Of a stretch of DNA of 54,552 nt, positions 1 through 10,749 are shown one piece after another (the stretch's first letter is position 1; the number at the start of each line of letters is the position of its first letter). The notes beneath the pieces are model-generated. The model worked only from the letters and a program-made list of their open reading frames with translations. It did no database searches and was not told where the DNA came from. This DNA comes from Dichomitus squalens LYAD-421 SS1 (lineage: Eukaryota; Basidiomycota; Agaricomycetes; Polyporales; Polyporaceae), in assembly GCF_000275845.1 (NCBI RefSeq), contig NW_006766984.1:1-54552 (forward strand), given 5' to 3'. A program made the position numbers and the translations under genes.

Positions 1-129
1 GGAGGGCGGTTGTTCTGCCACAATGTGCTCTCTTGTGCTCCACTAACTCTAGATGTAGTCTATAGATGTAGTTGAGAGTTTGTAATAGATTAGCCAGAAT
101 GAGTATCGACGTCGCTGCGCACACCACCG

Positions 130-410
130 TACTCAAGAATATCTGGGTGAATTATTTATCAAATATTTGAAGGAATCACAAGAGGACCCGCAGCGCACAC
201 AAGCAGCATTAATGTGGTCCTCGCTATGTAGCGCTGACACTAAATATTTGGCCAATATTTGGTGGAGGGGGAGTACCCTCCTCCCCTCGCTCCTACATAC
301 ATCCCAAATATTTGGGGTTCGCCTCGAATATCTGGGAGGGGCATCCCTCCAACCGTCTCAAATATTAGGAGGGGCCACTATAACATTTGGGCCAAATAAT
401 TCGCGTTTTA
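130..410. repeat. Cluster of AATATTTGG-type motifs with small GC hairpins
   Basis: Within about 270 bases the motif AATATTTGG or a near variant (AATATCTGG, AATATTAGG) occurs about six times. Two copies are followed by a short hairpin: GGAGGGGGAGTACCCTCC near 265 and GGAGGGGCATCCCTCC near 333. The unit 'AT-rich motif plus GGAGGGG hairpin' therefore seems to be repeated. No reading frame here looks coding. It may be the degenerate end of a transposable element cut by the window edge, or a local repeat array. The motif and hairpins are seen directly; the origin is not known. Confidence 0.45.
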
Positions 411-1945
411 CTATAACTATAAGGATCGAAAAATTTATCTAACTGATATCCCTGATGCTGTTGTACATGCCGGGAGTGTTTGTGGACACGTGGAGGGGCG
501 TCAGGTATGCTGTGTGTAAAGAGAATTCTTGGCAGCATCTCTGGCGACAAGCAGATAGCCATGCTGCAACCTGGTACCCCATACACGGATTACCCGACAC
601 AGACCCGTAACCGGGATCTCGGGTATGTACCGCGCGGGTACAAGCCAAGTCAAAACGCGCACGGGGGCCATCGCATCCCAGTTTTTTTTCCCTGTTCTGA
701 AATGTGACGTCCTCCAAAGTGGTGAATCTTTTCACCTCTAGCGTCGAATTTCTGCCGGTGAGTCTGTCGAGCATGCTGAGTCCAGTAGCCATACATCACA
801 GCTCGAGAATTCGACATTCAGTACAATGTCCCAAACACTGAGATCGAGCATCGGTTATTACACACCGGTGTGAGATATTCCGCGACGTGCTCATGGCCAC
901 CTGACGTACTCCAGCGATGCTGAGCACAGAACAGTACGGCACATATTACGCGTGCTTTTCGCGAGTCAAGGCAGTATGCCAGCCTTGGCTCAGTCTGTTC
1001 AATCTGCAATTTTTAAGAGCGACACGCCCTTGCGCGATGCCTAAGGCATACAGAACAACAACAAAGGAAACGACGCTTTTAGCAGTGGAGGACGCGCACC
1101 TGGATGAGTGGGGAGTTATGGTATGATGACGATCACCAACTTCACGTATTGTGAATTAAGCGCTCGTCGAACGAGATCGGCGAACGGCAGATCTAGATAG
1201 TGAACCTATGCGGCAACGGCGGTGACGTACCTGCCCACGGAGCTCCCCTTGCCAACATCACTTCGGCACCTTTCAAACATGTGAGACCTCGCATGGCTGC
1301 AGTCACCTCTCTCATGGTATGTGCATAGCGCACGAACAGACACGCTGATACAAAGCGACATCGCGTTACTTGAACATGAACACGGACTCACAGGACGGCG
1401 TCCAAGCCCCTTTCGCAGGCGGTTCCAATTCGACGGCAAAGATCACGTGAAAAGCAAGCACTGGTCGCGGCCTTCGTACGCCATGGCCATGAGTCTCGTG
1501 TTTGACCTGCACAGAATCCTTGTAGCCATGCATTCAACACGAAGGTCTCTGCTCTCCGGTCTCTACTCCTCTCGGCTCATGGTCTCGTCATGTATCAATC
1601 GGCCGAGGTGGGGCTAGCTATGAGACGCGAACTGCAGTCGCAGCGACCTGGTGAGTGGTGCTTCTCCGAATTCATCTTCCTTGCCAGTCTTTTGAATGAG
1701 GCAGGTGAGTACTGGGGCGGACGAGTATGTACCATGCCACGCACCGAAAAGCTTGTGACAGGTGATGGGCCATCATAAGGCGATCGGCTGAAGCCTGCGC
1801 GCGTATCAAAATCTCTCCACAATTGCCTGTGCAGGTTCATTGGTAAGTATGTAGCTCTGCCGCCGACCGTGCTGATGTAGCGCCTGCGATCGAGAGGCCT
1901 ATAAAGGCTCATACCGCTTGCCTACGTTTTTGAGACCCGACCACC
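411..1945. other. Gene-free stretch upstream of the small secreted protein gene
   Basis: Several short open frames of 60-105 codons occur on both strands, but they overlap one another, show no recognisable family and cannot be joined with conserved splice signals. I see no RNA gene. The stretch just before 1946 probably carries the promoter of the downstream secreted protein; 'TATAAAGG' at about 1900-1907 is a reasonable TATA box for it. Confidence 0.4.
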
Positions 1946-2667
1946 ATGCAGCGATCACTCCCCCTCCTCGTTCTTCTTACAGCCTGCATCTACGGCATCC
2001 AGGCTACCTCTCTGGTTGTCGATACGCCGTAGGTGGTGTGGTTACTGTCCATCCAATCGTCACTCATAAACGGCCGATCACTGCTCAGGACCGAGATTAT
2101 TCAATGTGGGGTGACTAACATCACTTGGTCAGGAGGAAGTGGTGGGTCAAGAATTGTAATGATACGATTCCGAGATACTGACATTGGACGACATATCTAC
2201 AGGCGTATACAGCTTGGTGAGATGACATGTTTTCAAATACGCTGCCTGTGAACGCCCCGCTGACGAATCGCATACCGGCTCCGTAGTCGTAAGTTCGATA
2301 CCGCCGTCTCTTACAGGCTATGGACTGATTGTTCATGCTTTTCATTCACAGGATTAGGGACAACGGTGAGGTTGTCGAAGACTCGGCGCGCCTGTCCGAA
2401 ACCAGCTTCCAGTGGGCAGGCTACGGAGCGCCTGCCGGTACGTTTTTCGCCATCCATTGCGTTTGTTATGGCTTACTTGATGCGGGGTTATACTGATAGG
2501 CTCTACCGTTGTCATTTACGTAACCGATACCGCCGGGGACGGAGCATCGACTGCGCCTGTCGTAGTCTCGCCCAGCTGTGCGTTTTGTTTTGAATCTATC
2601 TCGAACTGACGCGCTGACATCGCGAATGTGTGCAGCGGATTCGAGCTGTCTGGGTCCCGGCTTCTAA
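1946..2667 (+). CDS. Small secreted protein, basidiomycete Ser-rich cell-surface-type family
   Basis: This predicted secreted protein has about 115 residues. It starts with a signal peptide (MQRSLPLLVLLTACIYG), followed by a mature start near ATSLVVDTP, the motif NITWSGGSG, a run of beta-strand-like segments (GSTVVIYVTDTAG) and the C-terminal DSSCL. Short secreted or cell-wall proteins with a VDTP start, a W-(S/T)-GG motif and a final DSSCL are common in agaricomycetes, but their function is unknown. Exons in the preferred model are 1946-2028, 2089-2141, 2203-2216, 2287-2288, 2352-2437, 2500-2577 and 2636-2667. All introns are GT-AG and the frame closes at TAA. The middle of the gene is odd: between 2217 and 2351 two intron-like units lie back to back with only two bases between them. 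A simpler model ends exon 2 at 2155 and uses one 135-base intron, and is also open. Gene identity is fairly sure; exact splicing is not. Confidence 0.72.
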
Positions 2668-2736
2668 AGCTGTATGTATTGATTGTATATCACCACGCAT
2701 GTTTTGTACGACAATGTTGGAGATCACGTATTGACT

Positions 2737-3027
2737 TTAGTCCCGTGCGGCGAAATCACCCTTTGTGATCCCGCCGCCACCGTGTGATGCTTGAAAATGC
2801 TCAACCGTGATCTGAAGTCGTGCGCCTTCCAGCGCAACCTTCCCTCTTTCGTCCTGCCTTTCGTGATCGACTGGGAAGGTTGGTGCGACGACGGAACTTC
2901 CCCCGCTGACTGTGGCGGGCACGCCAACGTCATTGATGAGGCGGACCGTGCTGTGATTGTCGATCCCCCAAAGTATAGAGGACATATATTGCGAGACACA
3001 GCGAGAATTCCAGAATGAACAAGACAT
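2737..3027 (-). CDS. Possible fragment of a hypothetical protein
   Basis: A 96-codon minus-strand frame overlaps other frames of similar length on both strands. Its C-terminal half (from STVRLINDVGVPATVSGG to GGGITKGDFAARD) has a protein-like composition, whereas the first 30 residues do not. It lies just beyond the stop codon of P450 copy 1, on the same strand. It could be the last exon of a small gene whose upstream exons I cannot place, or a decayed remnant. No family is recognised. Confidence 0.2.
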   Translation of the reverse strand: MSCSFWNSRCVSQYMSSILWGIDNHSTVRLINDVGVPATVSGGSSVVAPTFPVDHERQDERGKVALEGARLQITVEHFQASHGGGGITKGDFAARD

Positions 3028-3110
3028 AGTGCATTAGCTATTGTGAGCGGATATCGCAAGAAAGGGGATCACGGGGCTTCACATCACTACTGTCCTCGCC
3101 GGCAGGTGGA

Positions 3111-5492
3111 TCACTGTGCCAGCGAAATACGCATAGGCATCGCTCCACCGAGGCTTTCCTTCCCCTTGACCATGGGGAACATAACGATTCCGGCAAGAGC
3201 GCGTTGTATTTCCACTTTCTCTGCAGGGAGGTCAAACTGGAAATTATCCAGTAGCTCGGCGAGGAAAGCTTGCATCTCGATGAGTCTGACGATGCCATGC
3301 CATGCCATGGTCAGTGAACGACCGTGGGTATCGTTTGAATACAAGCGACGTACGAGAACCGCCATCCGATGCACGCACGAACGCCAGCAGCTGTCAAATA
3401 TCATAAGCGAGGCACCAAAGAACGGGACGGAGCCTTACAGAAAGCCATTCTGCAGGAAGAGACGTATCAACAATTGTCCCATGCCGATGCGTGCACAAGA
3501 CTTACAGGTTTGCGAACACGCCGACATTGGTTTGCTTCCCCGTTTCGAGGCGGGAGAAGCGGTCGGGGTTCCATACGTTTGCATCATCGCCCCACACCTC
3601 CGGAAGCCTAGCCATGAAGCGACGTCAGACTGGATGAAGCTCCGAGGGGAGCAGACACACCGTTGGTATCCAGCATAGGAGAGGAAAACGACCTGACCGG
3701 CGCGGACAGGAATCTCGGAGAGGACCTCGCCAGTCGTAGACGTGACAGGGTATGCGAGGGGTATGGCATCGTCTTTCTCTGCCACATGGTGAAGGCCGAC
3801 GACGATGGGGTGCATCCTAAGGGTTTCCTGATAAAGTGTATCGGCGTGAGCTTATTGTTTCCGAAAGGCTAAGGGGGGTCACGACGAGGTAGGGCTGACC
3901 TTGATGGCGTTCATTGTCAGTGTCAGCGAGTCCAGGTCTTCGATCGTGAACTGGTTCCCACCGCGAGCGGTGATTTGAGCGCGAACGCTGCGGATCTCCT
4001 GACGCATGCGATCCTGGTACTCCTGGTTCTTGGCAAGTTCATAGAGCAAGAACGTAAGAGTAGTCGAGGTAGTCTCATGGCCCGCGATCGTCAACGTGTA
4101 CATCTCAGCGATGATTTCTTCGTCGTCCATGCGCATCTTCGGGTTCTCGGAAGAGTTCGCTTTGACTGGATATATGCGCATCAGAGGAAAGCGCAGCTCG
4201 GCTCGATCATCAATCGCTCACTCAAGATGCTCATGATGTCTTTGCTGGTTGCTTTCTTCTCGGCGTCAACAACAGGAGCCTGCTCGTGAAGAATCTGTCT
4301 CCCGTACTCCCTGTACAGGTTATTGAGGTCTCGGATGCGCGTCCACGGGTGCGCCGGAATGTATTTGATGACCTTCAATAAGGGAACAGGCAGATAATCC
4401 CACGATGCCCGGAAGAGGATAGACGGCTTGCCGAGCTGGTAGTCTACGTCCTTACTGTAGAAGGGATAAAGTTCAGTGTACGTACTTCTAGCGATTGGTA
4501 CGGCTTACAAGATGTCTTTATAGCCTTTGGAAATCGCGCTGCGCTCTCCACCATCGAGGGCATTGTAATCAAAGTCGAACGCAGCTACAGACGTCTGTCA
4601 GACCGTGTTAGGCATCTGCGGTAACCAGGTCGACTCACCCTCCCCGATAACGTCAAGTGTGGCTCGAGAAAGCCATGTGTTCAGCATTGTGTTCAATTCA
4701 CCCGTGGCCATCAAGTCAGCCTTCCATTTCTCAGACAGCTGTGGTATGGGATGAGAGTCAGGCGTTGCGACTGGAACACCGCTAACGGTCATACCTTGCC
4801 GGCTACCCGTTGAAAAAGCGGCAAGAACGTTCGCAAGTGAGCCGCACTGAACGCAGGGTTCATGATCTTCCGATGACGTTGATGATCTTTCCCTACAATT
4901 GGATGGAAGGTCAATGCAAACCCATATGGAAGCAATGATGTTCGACGCACCCAAAACGGAGACTATCCCGGGGCCGGACATAAGCCACGACATATGGAAG
5001 CTAGTCGTCTTCTTGGTATAATTATAGCCAGACTTCTGCATGATGTGCTGCATGGCCTGCGGGAAATTCGTTTCGTTGGGCGACGAGCTATACGCTTGAA
5101 GAAAATAACACAAGACATACCTTCGGGTCGACAGTCGTCAGGACATCCGTCTACACAGGGTGGTAAGAATGAGATACAGGCCATGAAAATACAATATGAA
5201 CGCGTACTCCAAAGGCACCACCAGTGCGCCACGTGTAGCCATATTCGCGCATCCACTTGAACTCCAGGTCGCATGCCTCTTCTTGACGAACGTAAGCCTC
5301 TTCGTGCCCTGCAAAGATTTGCGGTCAGATCGAAGGAAACAGCGCTTCTTGAGCAAGATGCATACCGCATAAAAAGGATGGCGAGGGAGGTCCATGGACA
5401 TGCTTTATGCCCTTACGGTCAACGACTCGGCGAACGACGGCTAGCAAAAGAGCTAAGGTCACGAAGACAAAAGACACAGCAAGTGCAGGCAT
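3111..5492 (-). CDS. Cytochrome P450 monooxygenase, copy 1
   Basis: This is a membrane-anchored class II P450 that would use NADPH-P450 reductase on the ER to hydroxylate a small lipophilic substrate; the substrate cannot be told from sequence. It reads as about 14 exons. They encode an N-terminal anchor (MPALAVSFVFVTLALLLAVV) followed by a GPPSPSFL hinge, the I-helix AGHETTST (around 4060-4090), the K-helix ETLR (around 3822), the PERF-type NPDRF (around 3560), the haem-binding loop FSAGVRACIGWRF split over two exons (around 3350-3460), and the C-terminus PMRISLAQ. All key residues, including the haem Cys, are present. In the six-frame view the haem exon looks out of frame, but it splices back correctly through an 11-base exon (ATGGCTTTCT preceded by one base). 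Exon borders match copies 2 and 3. The sequence recalls the fungal CYP5150-type group (from memory, unverified). A TTTATAAA box lies upstream near 5570. Confidence 0.88.
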
Positions 5493-6640
5493 GGTCGATA
5501 GCTAGAAGCCGAGGGTTTTGGTTGGAAAAAAGGGTTCTGGAGGGCAATGAGCCGTTGGACGAGCATCTCTTTATAAACAGTAGGTTCGGCGGTGCACCTC
5601 AAAGCCGAGTGTCAATGAAGTCAGCACAGAGTCCCGGCAATTGGCAACGCGTCAGCTTGCTTGCACCACCTGTGAATTTTACGGGATCCATTAGGCCGTG
5701 AACGTGAGGATGAGGGAAGGGCTCTAGCCCGTAAAATCATGTCCGTGACATAAACGCGACGCACCAATGCACTTCGGTAGAACTAGTCGTAAGGCCAGCT
5801 TATATTCAGACTCCCCGTGACGCAGCGGGTTCCTGGAAGGCCGACATCTTCTGTCGTCTTCTGTGCCCGCCTATCGAATGGTGAGCTGCCTCAGCCCTGT
5901 CACTGGTGTGTCAGCGGTCCTGCCGGTCAGGCGGGGCACATTACTGCGACTTGTTCTCACTGTCGTCGACTCGTATGTGAAGGCATGTCATAAGCATTTG
6001 AGAGACACGCAGCCAAGTTGCAGACCCTGGCTATCACGTAAGTTGCAAAGGGGCGAGTACGTACCCAGTGCTGGCATCCCGTTAGCATGCCATGATGAAC
6101 TATAACGACTATAACTTCCCGGCGGGAATCGCCACCGGCGCTGAATGTCGTTAGCCGAACCTGGCAGTCTTTTGCCATCCTCAAAATTCTGAGTAGGAGG
6201 TCCGCAATTCAGGACTCGGTAGAACCAAGCAATGGCCTTATCTAGGATCGAAATCAAAACTTGAGACTCCCGGGCGCCACGTAGACTTCGATCGGCGACC
6301 AGAAAGTCTGCGTACCCGAAGTTCTCCCCCAATCGCGTCCAGCCTCCTTCGCGTGCTCTCTCTCCTCTCCTCCGGGGGAGAGGGGAGTTTTGGAGACGTT
6401 CTCGCGTAGGGCTTTGCACCGACCATCAGAAGGGACACCCCGTCCCAACCGCCCCTAGAAACGCTAACCCCCGTCTGAGCAGCCCCCCGTCTGTCCGAGT
6501 TCAGAAGACGCGACGCGCAGTCCCTGTCAACGCCCGCGAAACGGGGGGCCTAGACGCGTTTTCTCATCCGCTTTCAGACTACGAGCGCAATGTCTTCGGA
6601 TTGCCTTGGTGTTGACCGGCAACAACATCGCCGGGATATG
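5493..6640. other. Intergenic stretch, no gene recognised
   Basis: The part next to 5492 should hold the P450 copy 1 promoter: it has a TTTATAAA box near 5570 on the minus strand, and a GTTCTACCG motif near 5780 that resembles one upstream of P450 copies 2 and 3. Around 5863-6450 several 60-140-codon frames overlap on both strands without a family. The C-rich patch at about 6360-6500 (CTCCTCCGGGGGAGAGGGGAG, with a hairpin) is unlike its surroundings and could be old repeat sequence. Confidence 0.35.
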
Positions 6641-7051
6641 TCACTGGTGCGATGTATAGCACAACTGGTAGCTATAAGGACCTTGTGCAGACGACGAAAA
6701 ATGAGCAGTGCCCAGGTTTGTGAATTGTGCGTCAAAACGCTCATCCAATGACTCGACTGGCCTTCGGTAGGTAGAGTGAAGGTGAGCAGTTCCGACGGTC
6801 AAGAAAGCCTGCTCTGGAGCGGTGTACTGGTGATGATGAGGCGGTAGCGTGAGTGGTAGTACTGGGAGCGTCTGCGTCATCCAACTCTGCGTGTTCTTCG
6901 TGCGGTTGCCCTTGAGTAAGGAGGGCTAATATAGAGACATCGGAAGCACTTACCTATGAGCTTAGAGCTTCGAGTCTCGCGTGGAGTTCTCGCTGTACGA
7001 CTAGACACTGGCGCGGGTTGATGTGCATGGAGACCCCGTTGAGAATACATG
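6641..7051 (-). CDS. Possible small two-exon hypothetical gene
   Basis: On the minus strand, MYSQRGLHAHQPAP starts at about 7051 and runs to a good donor (GTAAGT, near 6954). A 44-base intron-like stretch then ends in CTCAAG. Continuing in phase gives a short hydrophilic tail that stops after about 60 more residues. Alternatively, a separate 79-codon frame (6641-6880) starts with MTQTLPVLPLTLPPHHH. No domain, signal peptide or family is recognised in either version. It may be a small lineage-specific gene or chance open frames. Confidence 0.2.
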
Positions 7052-7101
7052 ATAGAGGCAAGAGGAGTGAGGGCGACAGGGACTTGCCTCAACATGACCA
7101 T

Positions 7102-7710
7102 GTTGAATACAGGAAGAGCCGCTCACAGTTGTTGCAAACTTGTTGAAGCATTGAGGTGCATTTGCAAGCGAACATCACTACGCTCCATCACATTTTCAAT
7201 AGGTGCACATACCTTGAGACTCGCGACCATCCGTCTCTAAACCAGTCCAACCAGATACACTCTCGTCTACAGCACCTGCCAACCAGTGTCCTCAATTAAC
7301 CATCCAGATCCGCTTGTGGAGGGGTCTCGTCTTTTGCGCACTATCCGCGATGGACCTCAGTCCGTACGCGATATTCCGCAGCAGCCTCTTGCCATTGTGG
7401 AAGCGAATCAATATATTCATTATCCAATCAACTCTTGAAATGTGAGCCTCGAGTGAGAGCAGCATGGATTGAGGTTTCATGACGATAACCACGACAGCGA
7501 TATTTGTACAGAGAACGGGCGTCGAGAACGGTAGACGGGCGGTCGGTGGACGCAAACGGGGGCGTTAGAAGCGCCTGCCTGATTCGACGCCAGAACGCCA
7601 CGTTTTCGACGGAACGATGCAGATTGCAAAGGGACGGCATCTGCCGGGCAGCAATATCGGTTATGGCAGGTGGTCGTTACCCAACGCGGGCGCCCAGCAG
7701 GCCGCATCGC
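7102..7710. other. Intergenic stretch, no gene recognised
   Basis: Only short overlapping open frames (under 90 codons) are present on both strands, none with a family signature, signal peptide or believable splice pattern. I see no inverted repeats or RNA gene. Confidence 0.35.
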
Positions 7711-8123
7711 TCAGCTCTGCTCGGCGTTGACGACCATTTGCAATGATTCCCAAGCTCGTCCCTCTCGGTCGTCAACACAGGCTACGGCGCTTCGTGAATA
7801 CAAGGTTTCGAGGTAGAAACCCTCGGCGTACTCGTAGCCGTCATGGTCAGCAGTCTCCACCTCGAACTTCGCCTCCATAAGGCTCGTCGGTGTCTTCTCG
7901 TCGTAATGTTTATCCGACCGTGTATCCAGCCACGTGGGACGAAGGAAGCCTCGGTACCGGAGCCATGGGCGTAACAATCTCGCTGCATCCAGGTCCAGGT
8001 GATGATGAGATGTCGGTTCCCGGCTATGCCTTCGGAACCACTCCCTGGTCTGATGTCTCTACCACAGGCTTGAATGCTTTGAGTCTTTGAGGACTCTGAG
8101 CTGGTATAAAATGAACCGACCAA
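7711..8123 (-). CDS. Weak candidate for a hypothetical gene or gene remnant
   Basis: The minus-strand frame from 7977 to 7711 contains a protein-like acidic segment (SLMEAKFEVETADHDGYEYA) and ends with LQMVVNAEQS. A different minus frame covers 7782-8123. The plus strand also has a plausible frame at 7890-8090 that ends GLNALSL just before the TATA box of the next gene. Only one of these can be real, and none has a recognised domain. A spliced minus-strand gene would need a start that overlaps the downstream promoter, so a decayed gene is also possible. Confidence 0.2.
8104..8112 (+). promoter_or_regulatory. Probable TATA box of the secreted propeller gene
   Basis: GTATAAAAT lies about 180 bases before the ATG at 8288. 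A pyrimidine-rich stretch (CTTCCCCCCCTCTTCC and more) follows it, which is typical of the transcription start region of strongly expressed fungal genes. Confidence 0.5.
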
Positions 8124-8287
8124 CTCTGCTTGACTTCACTTCCCCCCCCTCTTCCTACCAGTTTCGTTCTTTCCGTTCATCTCGTTTTCGCATTGCCAAG
8201 GCAGCTGTGCTCGCCCATACAATCTTTCCATCCAACTACCTATACGACTTAGCTCTATACTCTACAACCCGTCTCTGATCGTTCAAG

Positions 8288-9865
8288 ATGCGCTTTTCAT
8301 CGGCCATCCTCACCTCAGTTCTCGCGGTTTCGTCGCTTGTGTCCGCTGTGCCCACGCAACGTAGGCCATCGAACACGAAGATGTTGACCCCCAGGCCGAA
8401 GACCAACGCTGCTGGTGCGGCCTACTGTAAGAAGCTGCCTTCTTGGTTCCCTTTGTACCATCTGACTTTCTTGCAGTCATCACGAACGAGGGAAAGGGAA
8501 ACATGATCATTGCCGCAAGTATCAGCGCGGACGGTACCTTGGTGCATAGGTTTCGTTGAGACATTAATCTTTGTGGCTAACATTGCCCTTGCAGAGCCTC
8601 GACAGGGCCGTTTCCACCGGTGGAAGCGGGGCGCACGGTCAGACCGACCCCATCGGCCCCGACGCTCTCTTCGCCCAGGGTTCTATCAAAGCTTCTGCGA
8701 AAGGCCAGGTCCTCGCTGCGGTGAATGTATGCTAGCTGGTTCTCCTCCGGTGCGTGCTGGGTGCTGACATTGTTCCCCAGGCCGGGTCGAACACCATCTC
8801 CCTGTTCTCGATCAACCCCAAGTCACCCGCGGCTATCAGCCAGATCGGCGCTCCCGCCCCGTCTCAGGGCGAGTTCCCGATCTCAGTCGCGTTCAACGCA
8901 GACGGCACCCGCCTCTGCGCGCTCAACGGCGGCAAAGTCAACGGCGTCGCCTGCTACAACGTCGACAAGCAGGCCGGCCTCAAGCCGATCGCGAACTCGC
9001 AGCGCTCGCTCAACCTCAACCAGACCACGCCCGCGACGGGCCCCGCCGGCTCGGCCTCGCACGTCATCTTCAGCGAGGACGGCTCGCAGCTCCTCGCGTC
9101 CGTCAAGGGCGTGCCACCCACGCCCGGCTTCATCGCCGTGTGGGACGTCCAGGCCGACGGCTCGCTCTCGGCGGACTTCAAGAGCGTCGCGCCGCCGTCC
9201 GGCGGCGCCCTGCCGTTCTCGATGACCCTCATCCCCGGGAAGAACGCGTTGCTCTCGACCGACCCGGCCCTTGGCTTCGACGTGTTCGACTTGGGCAGCG
9301 GGAACGCATCGTCGGCGGTCCCGATCACCGGCCAGAGCGCGACGTGCTGGTCAAGTTTCAGCAAAAAGACGGGCAACTTCTACCTCACCGACATCGGCAC
9401 CTCAACCGTCACTGAGGTCAACGTCGACGCCAACCTCAAGGCCTCCATCGTCGCGGTATGTGCCTCTTCGGTATCTCCTACTATGCGTGAGCGTGTCCTG
9501 ACCATCTCCTGCAGCAATACAGCCAGACCGCGGGCTCTGCGACGATTGACAATGACATCGCTACGATCAAGGGAAACGAGTGAGTACACGGACGCGGAAA
9601 CGCATGCGACGCTCTCGCTTACAAGCCAACGTATAGCTTCCTCTACGTGCTTGCGCCCAACGCCACGCAGGTCGACGTCCTTTCCCTTCAGTCTGCTGGT
9701 AACGCCAAGCACATCAGCACCCTGGACATCTCCGGCCCCACCAAGGCCGCTGGTGTGACCATCAGTACGTCCCCCCTTCCCTTGCCTCGTCGCCGACTAA
9801 ACTGATTTCACACCCTGTTAGACCCGGCCAACCTCCAGGGCTTCACCACCTTCATCAAGCAGTGA
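8288..9865 (+). CDS. Secreted 3-carboxymuconate-cyclase-like beta-propeller (lactonase family)
   Basis: The predicted extracellular seven-bladed beta-propeller has 415 residues. The N-terminus is a signal peptide (MRFSSAILTSVLAVSSLVSA) followed by a possible pro-segment. Blade-like repeats come next: FPISVAFNADGTRLCALNGG, HVIFSEDGSQLLASVKG, PFSMTLIPGKNALLSTD and NFYLTDIGTSTVTEVNVD, with C-terminal FLYVLAPNATQVDVLSLQ. Exons are 8288-8426, 8477-8541, 8595-8725, 8781-9455, 9515-9580, 9637-9764 and 9822-9865, and their lengths sum to an exact open frame. Relatives are annotated as 3-carboxymuconate cyclase or 6-phosphogluconolactonase-like. Many secreted basidiomycete members have no proven activity, so the reaction is uncertain. 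Exon 4 is very GC-rich at third positions, suggesting strong expression. It is the first of several lactone- or ring-chemistry genes in this part of the window. Confidence 0.88.
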
Positions 9866-10330
9866 AGGGCTGATCGTTCCCTTATCCATTGTTCATCGTC
9901 CGTTCCTCAATGCTCGCCCAGCTTATGGTCCCGGTTGTTTCTTCCTGTCTGTTCTCGGTCCTGGTTCTTGATGATCCACTGCACCTGTAGTCATTAGAGT
10001 TTCACTCTCGTTGGTTTTTCGGATGTATCCCTAGTCACATTCATACATATACAAGTGGGGAAGTCACTTGAATCGCTGTCTGTGTGCTGGGCCTCGCGAA
10101 CTGGCAGAGCAACATTCACGATCGTGGAGTCGTCAATCAGTATACGAGTCGCGCCCGGCCTGAAGCTCAACGCGCAGTAAGTCTGGCGCGTCCAGAGTCG
10201 GGAGCAAACAATAGAATGGATCGTGCCGCGAACGTTACGTCGATCGGCAGCCCCGGTTGGCTGTCGAACTCTATCCCTGTCAGGAAGTCGCAGTAACTGT
10301 ATTGACGTATAAGTTATGACAGAAGCCTTA
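9866..10330. other. 3' flank of the propeller gene
   Basis: The T-rich stretch to about 10050 is the likely 3' untranslated region, with AT-rich sequence (CATTCATACATATACAAG) near 10040 that could serve polyadenylation. After that there is only a 70-codon open frame (10084-10296) with no recognised features. Confidence 0.35.
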
Positions 10331-10497
10331 GGCCCCGTTCGGTACGTCGGGTAGGATTAGGATAGGGTCGGTCTACTAGCGAAAATCGCCGTAGCCGCTG
10401 GGTGTTGCGAGCCTGGGTGGGGCTTCGAGCGGTTACGGCGATCGGGCAGTGAAAACTAAACCTGTCCTACTCTAACCCGGCGTACCAAACGGAGTCT
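10331..10497. mobile_element. MITE-like element with long imperfect terminal inverted repeats
   Basis: The left end GGCCCCGTTCGGTACGTCGG and following bases (to about 10366) pair with the right end (about 10460-10497), whose reverse complement begins AGACTCCGTTTGGTACGCCG. The arms continue as GGTAGGATTAGGATAGG and GGTTAGAGTAGGACAGG. Inside, CGCCGTAGCCGCT and AGCGGTTACGGCG form a further inverted pair, so nearly the whole 167 bases can fold on itself. TA flanks both ends (CTTA before, TACA after), fitting a TA-type target duplication. No coding capacity is seen. It is most like a short non-autonomous DNA transposon; GGCC(C/T)GTTTGGTA-type ends are common among plant and fungal MITEs. Confidence 0.7.
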
Positions 10498-10749
10498 ACA
10501 GGGATTTTCAGGCTTCGGCGCTTCAGCGATGGTGTCTATCCGTACCATCCTCCCACAACACACTCAATATGGAGTCCTCCCCTTTCCCGTTGCATAAAAT
10601 GTTTTTGACTCATCATCACGGTAAGGTCGGTGTCCAGGATAGGTGTGTGATACAACCGCGTAGTGACTAGACACAGGGCCCTGTGTGACTGCATAGACTT
10701 CTCACCAGGCACGGTCCATTCCTGTGCGAATACAGCATCGGAGCACGCT
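10498..10749. other. 3' flank of the iron-containing dehydrogenase gene
   Basis: This is short intergenic sequence between the MITE and the stop codon of the minus-strand dehydrogenase. It presumably holds that gene's 3' untranslated region; nothing else is recognised. Confidence 0.3.

Noticed and set aside
3300..3480. Apparent frameshift or loss of the haem-binding loop in P450 copy 1
   Set aside because: Direct translation gives CWRSCVHRMAV, but splicing an 11-base exon to the next exon restores FSAGVRACIGWRF, and copies 2 and 3 use the same arrangement.
9140..9415. Other-frame ORFs over the GC-rich exon of the propeller gene
   Set aside because: Long shadow frames are expected where third positions are almost all G or C; the propeller frame has clear blade repeats.
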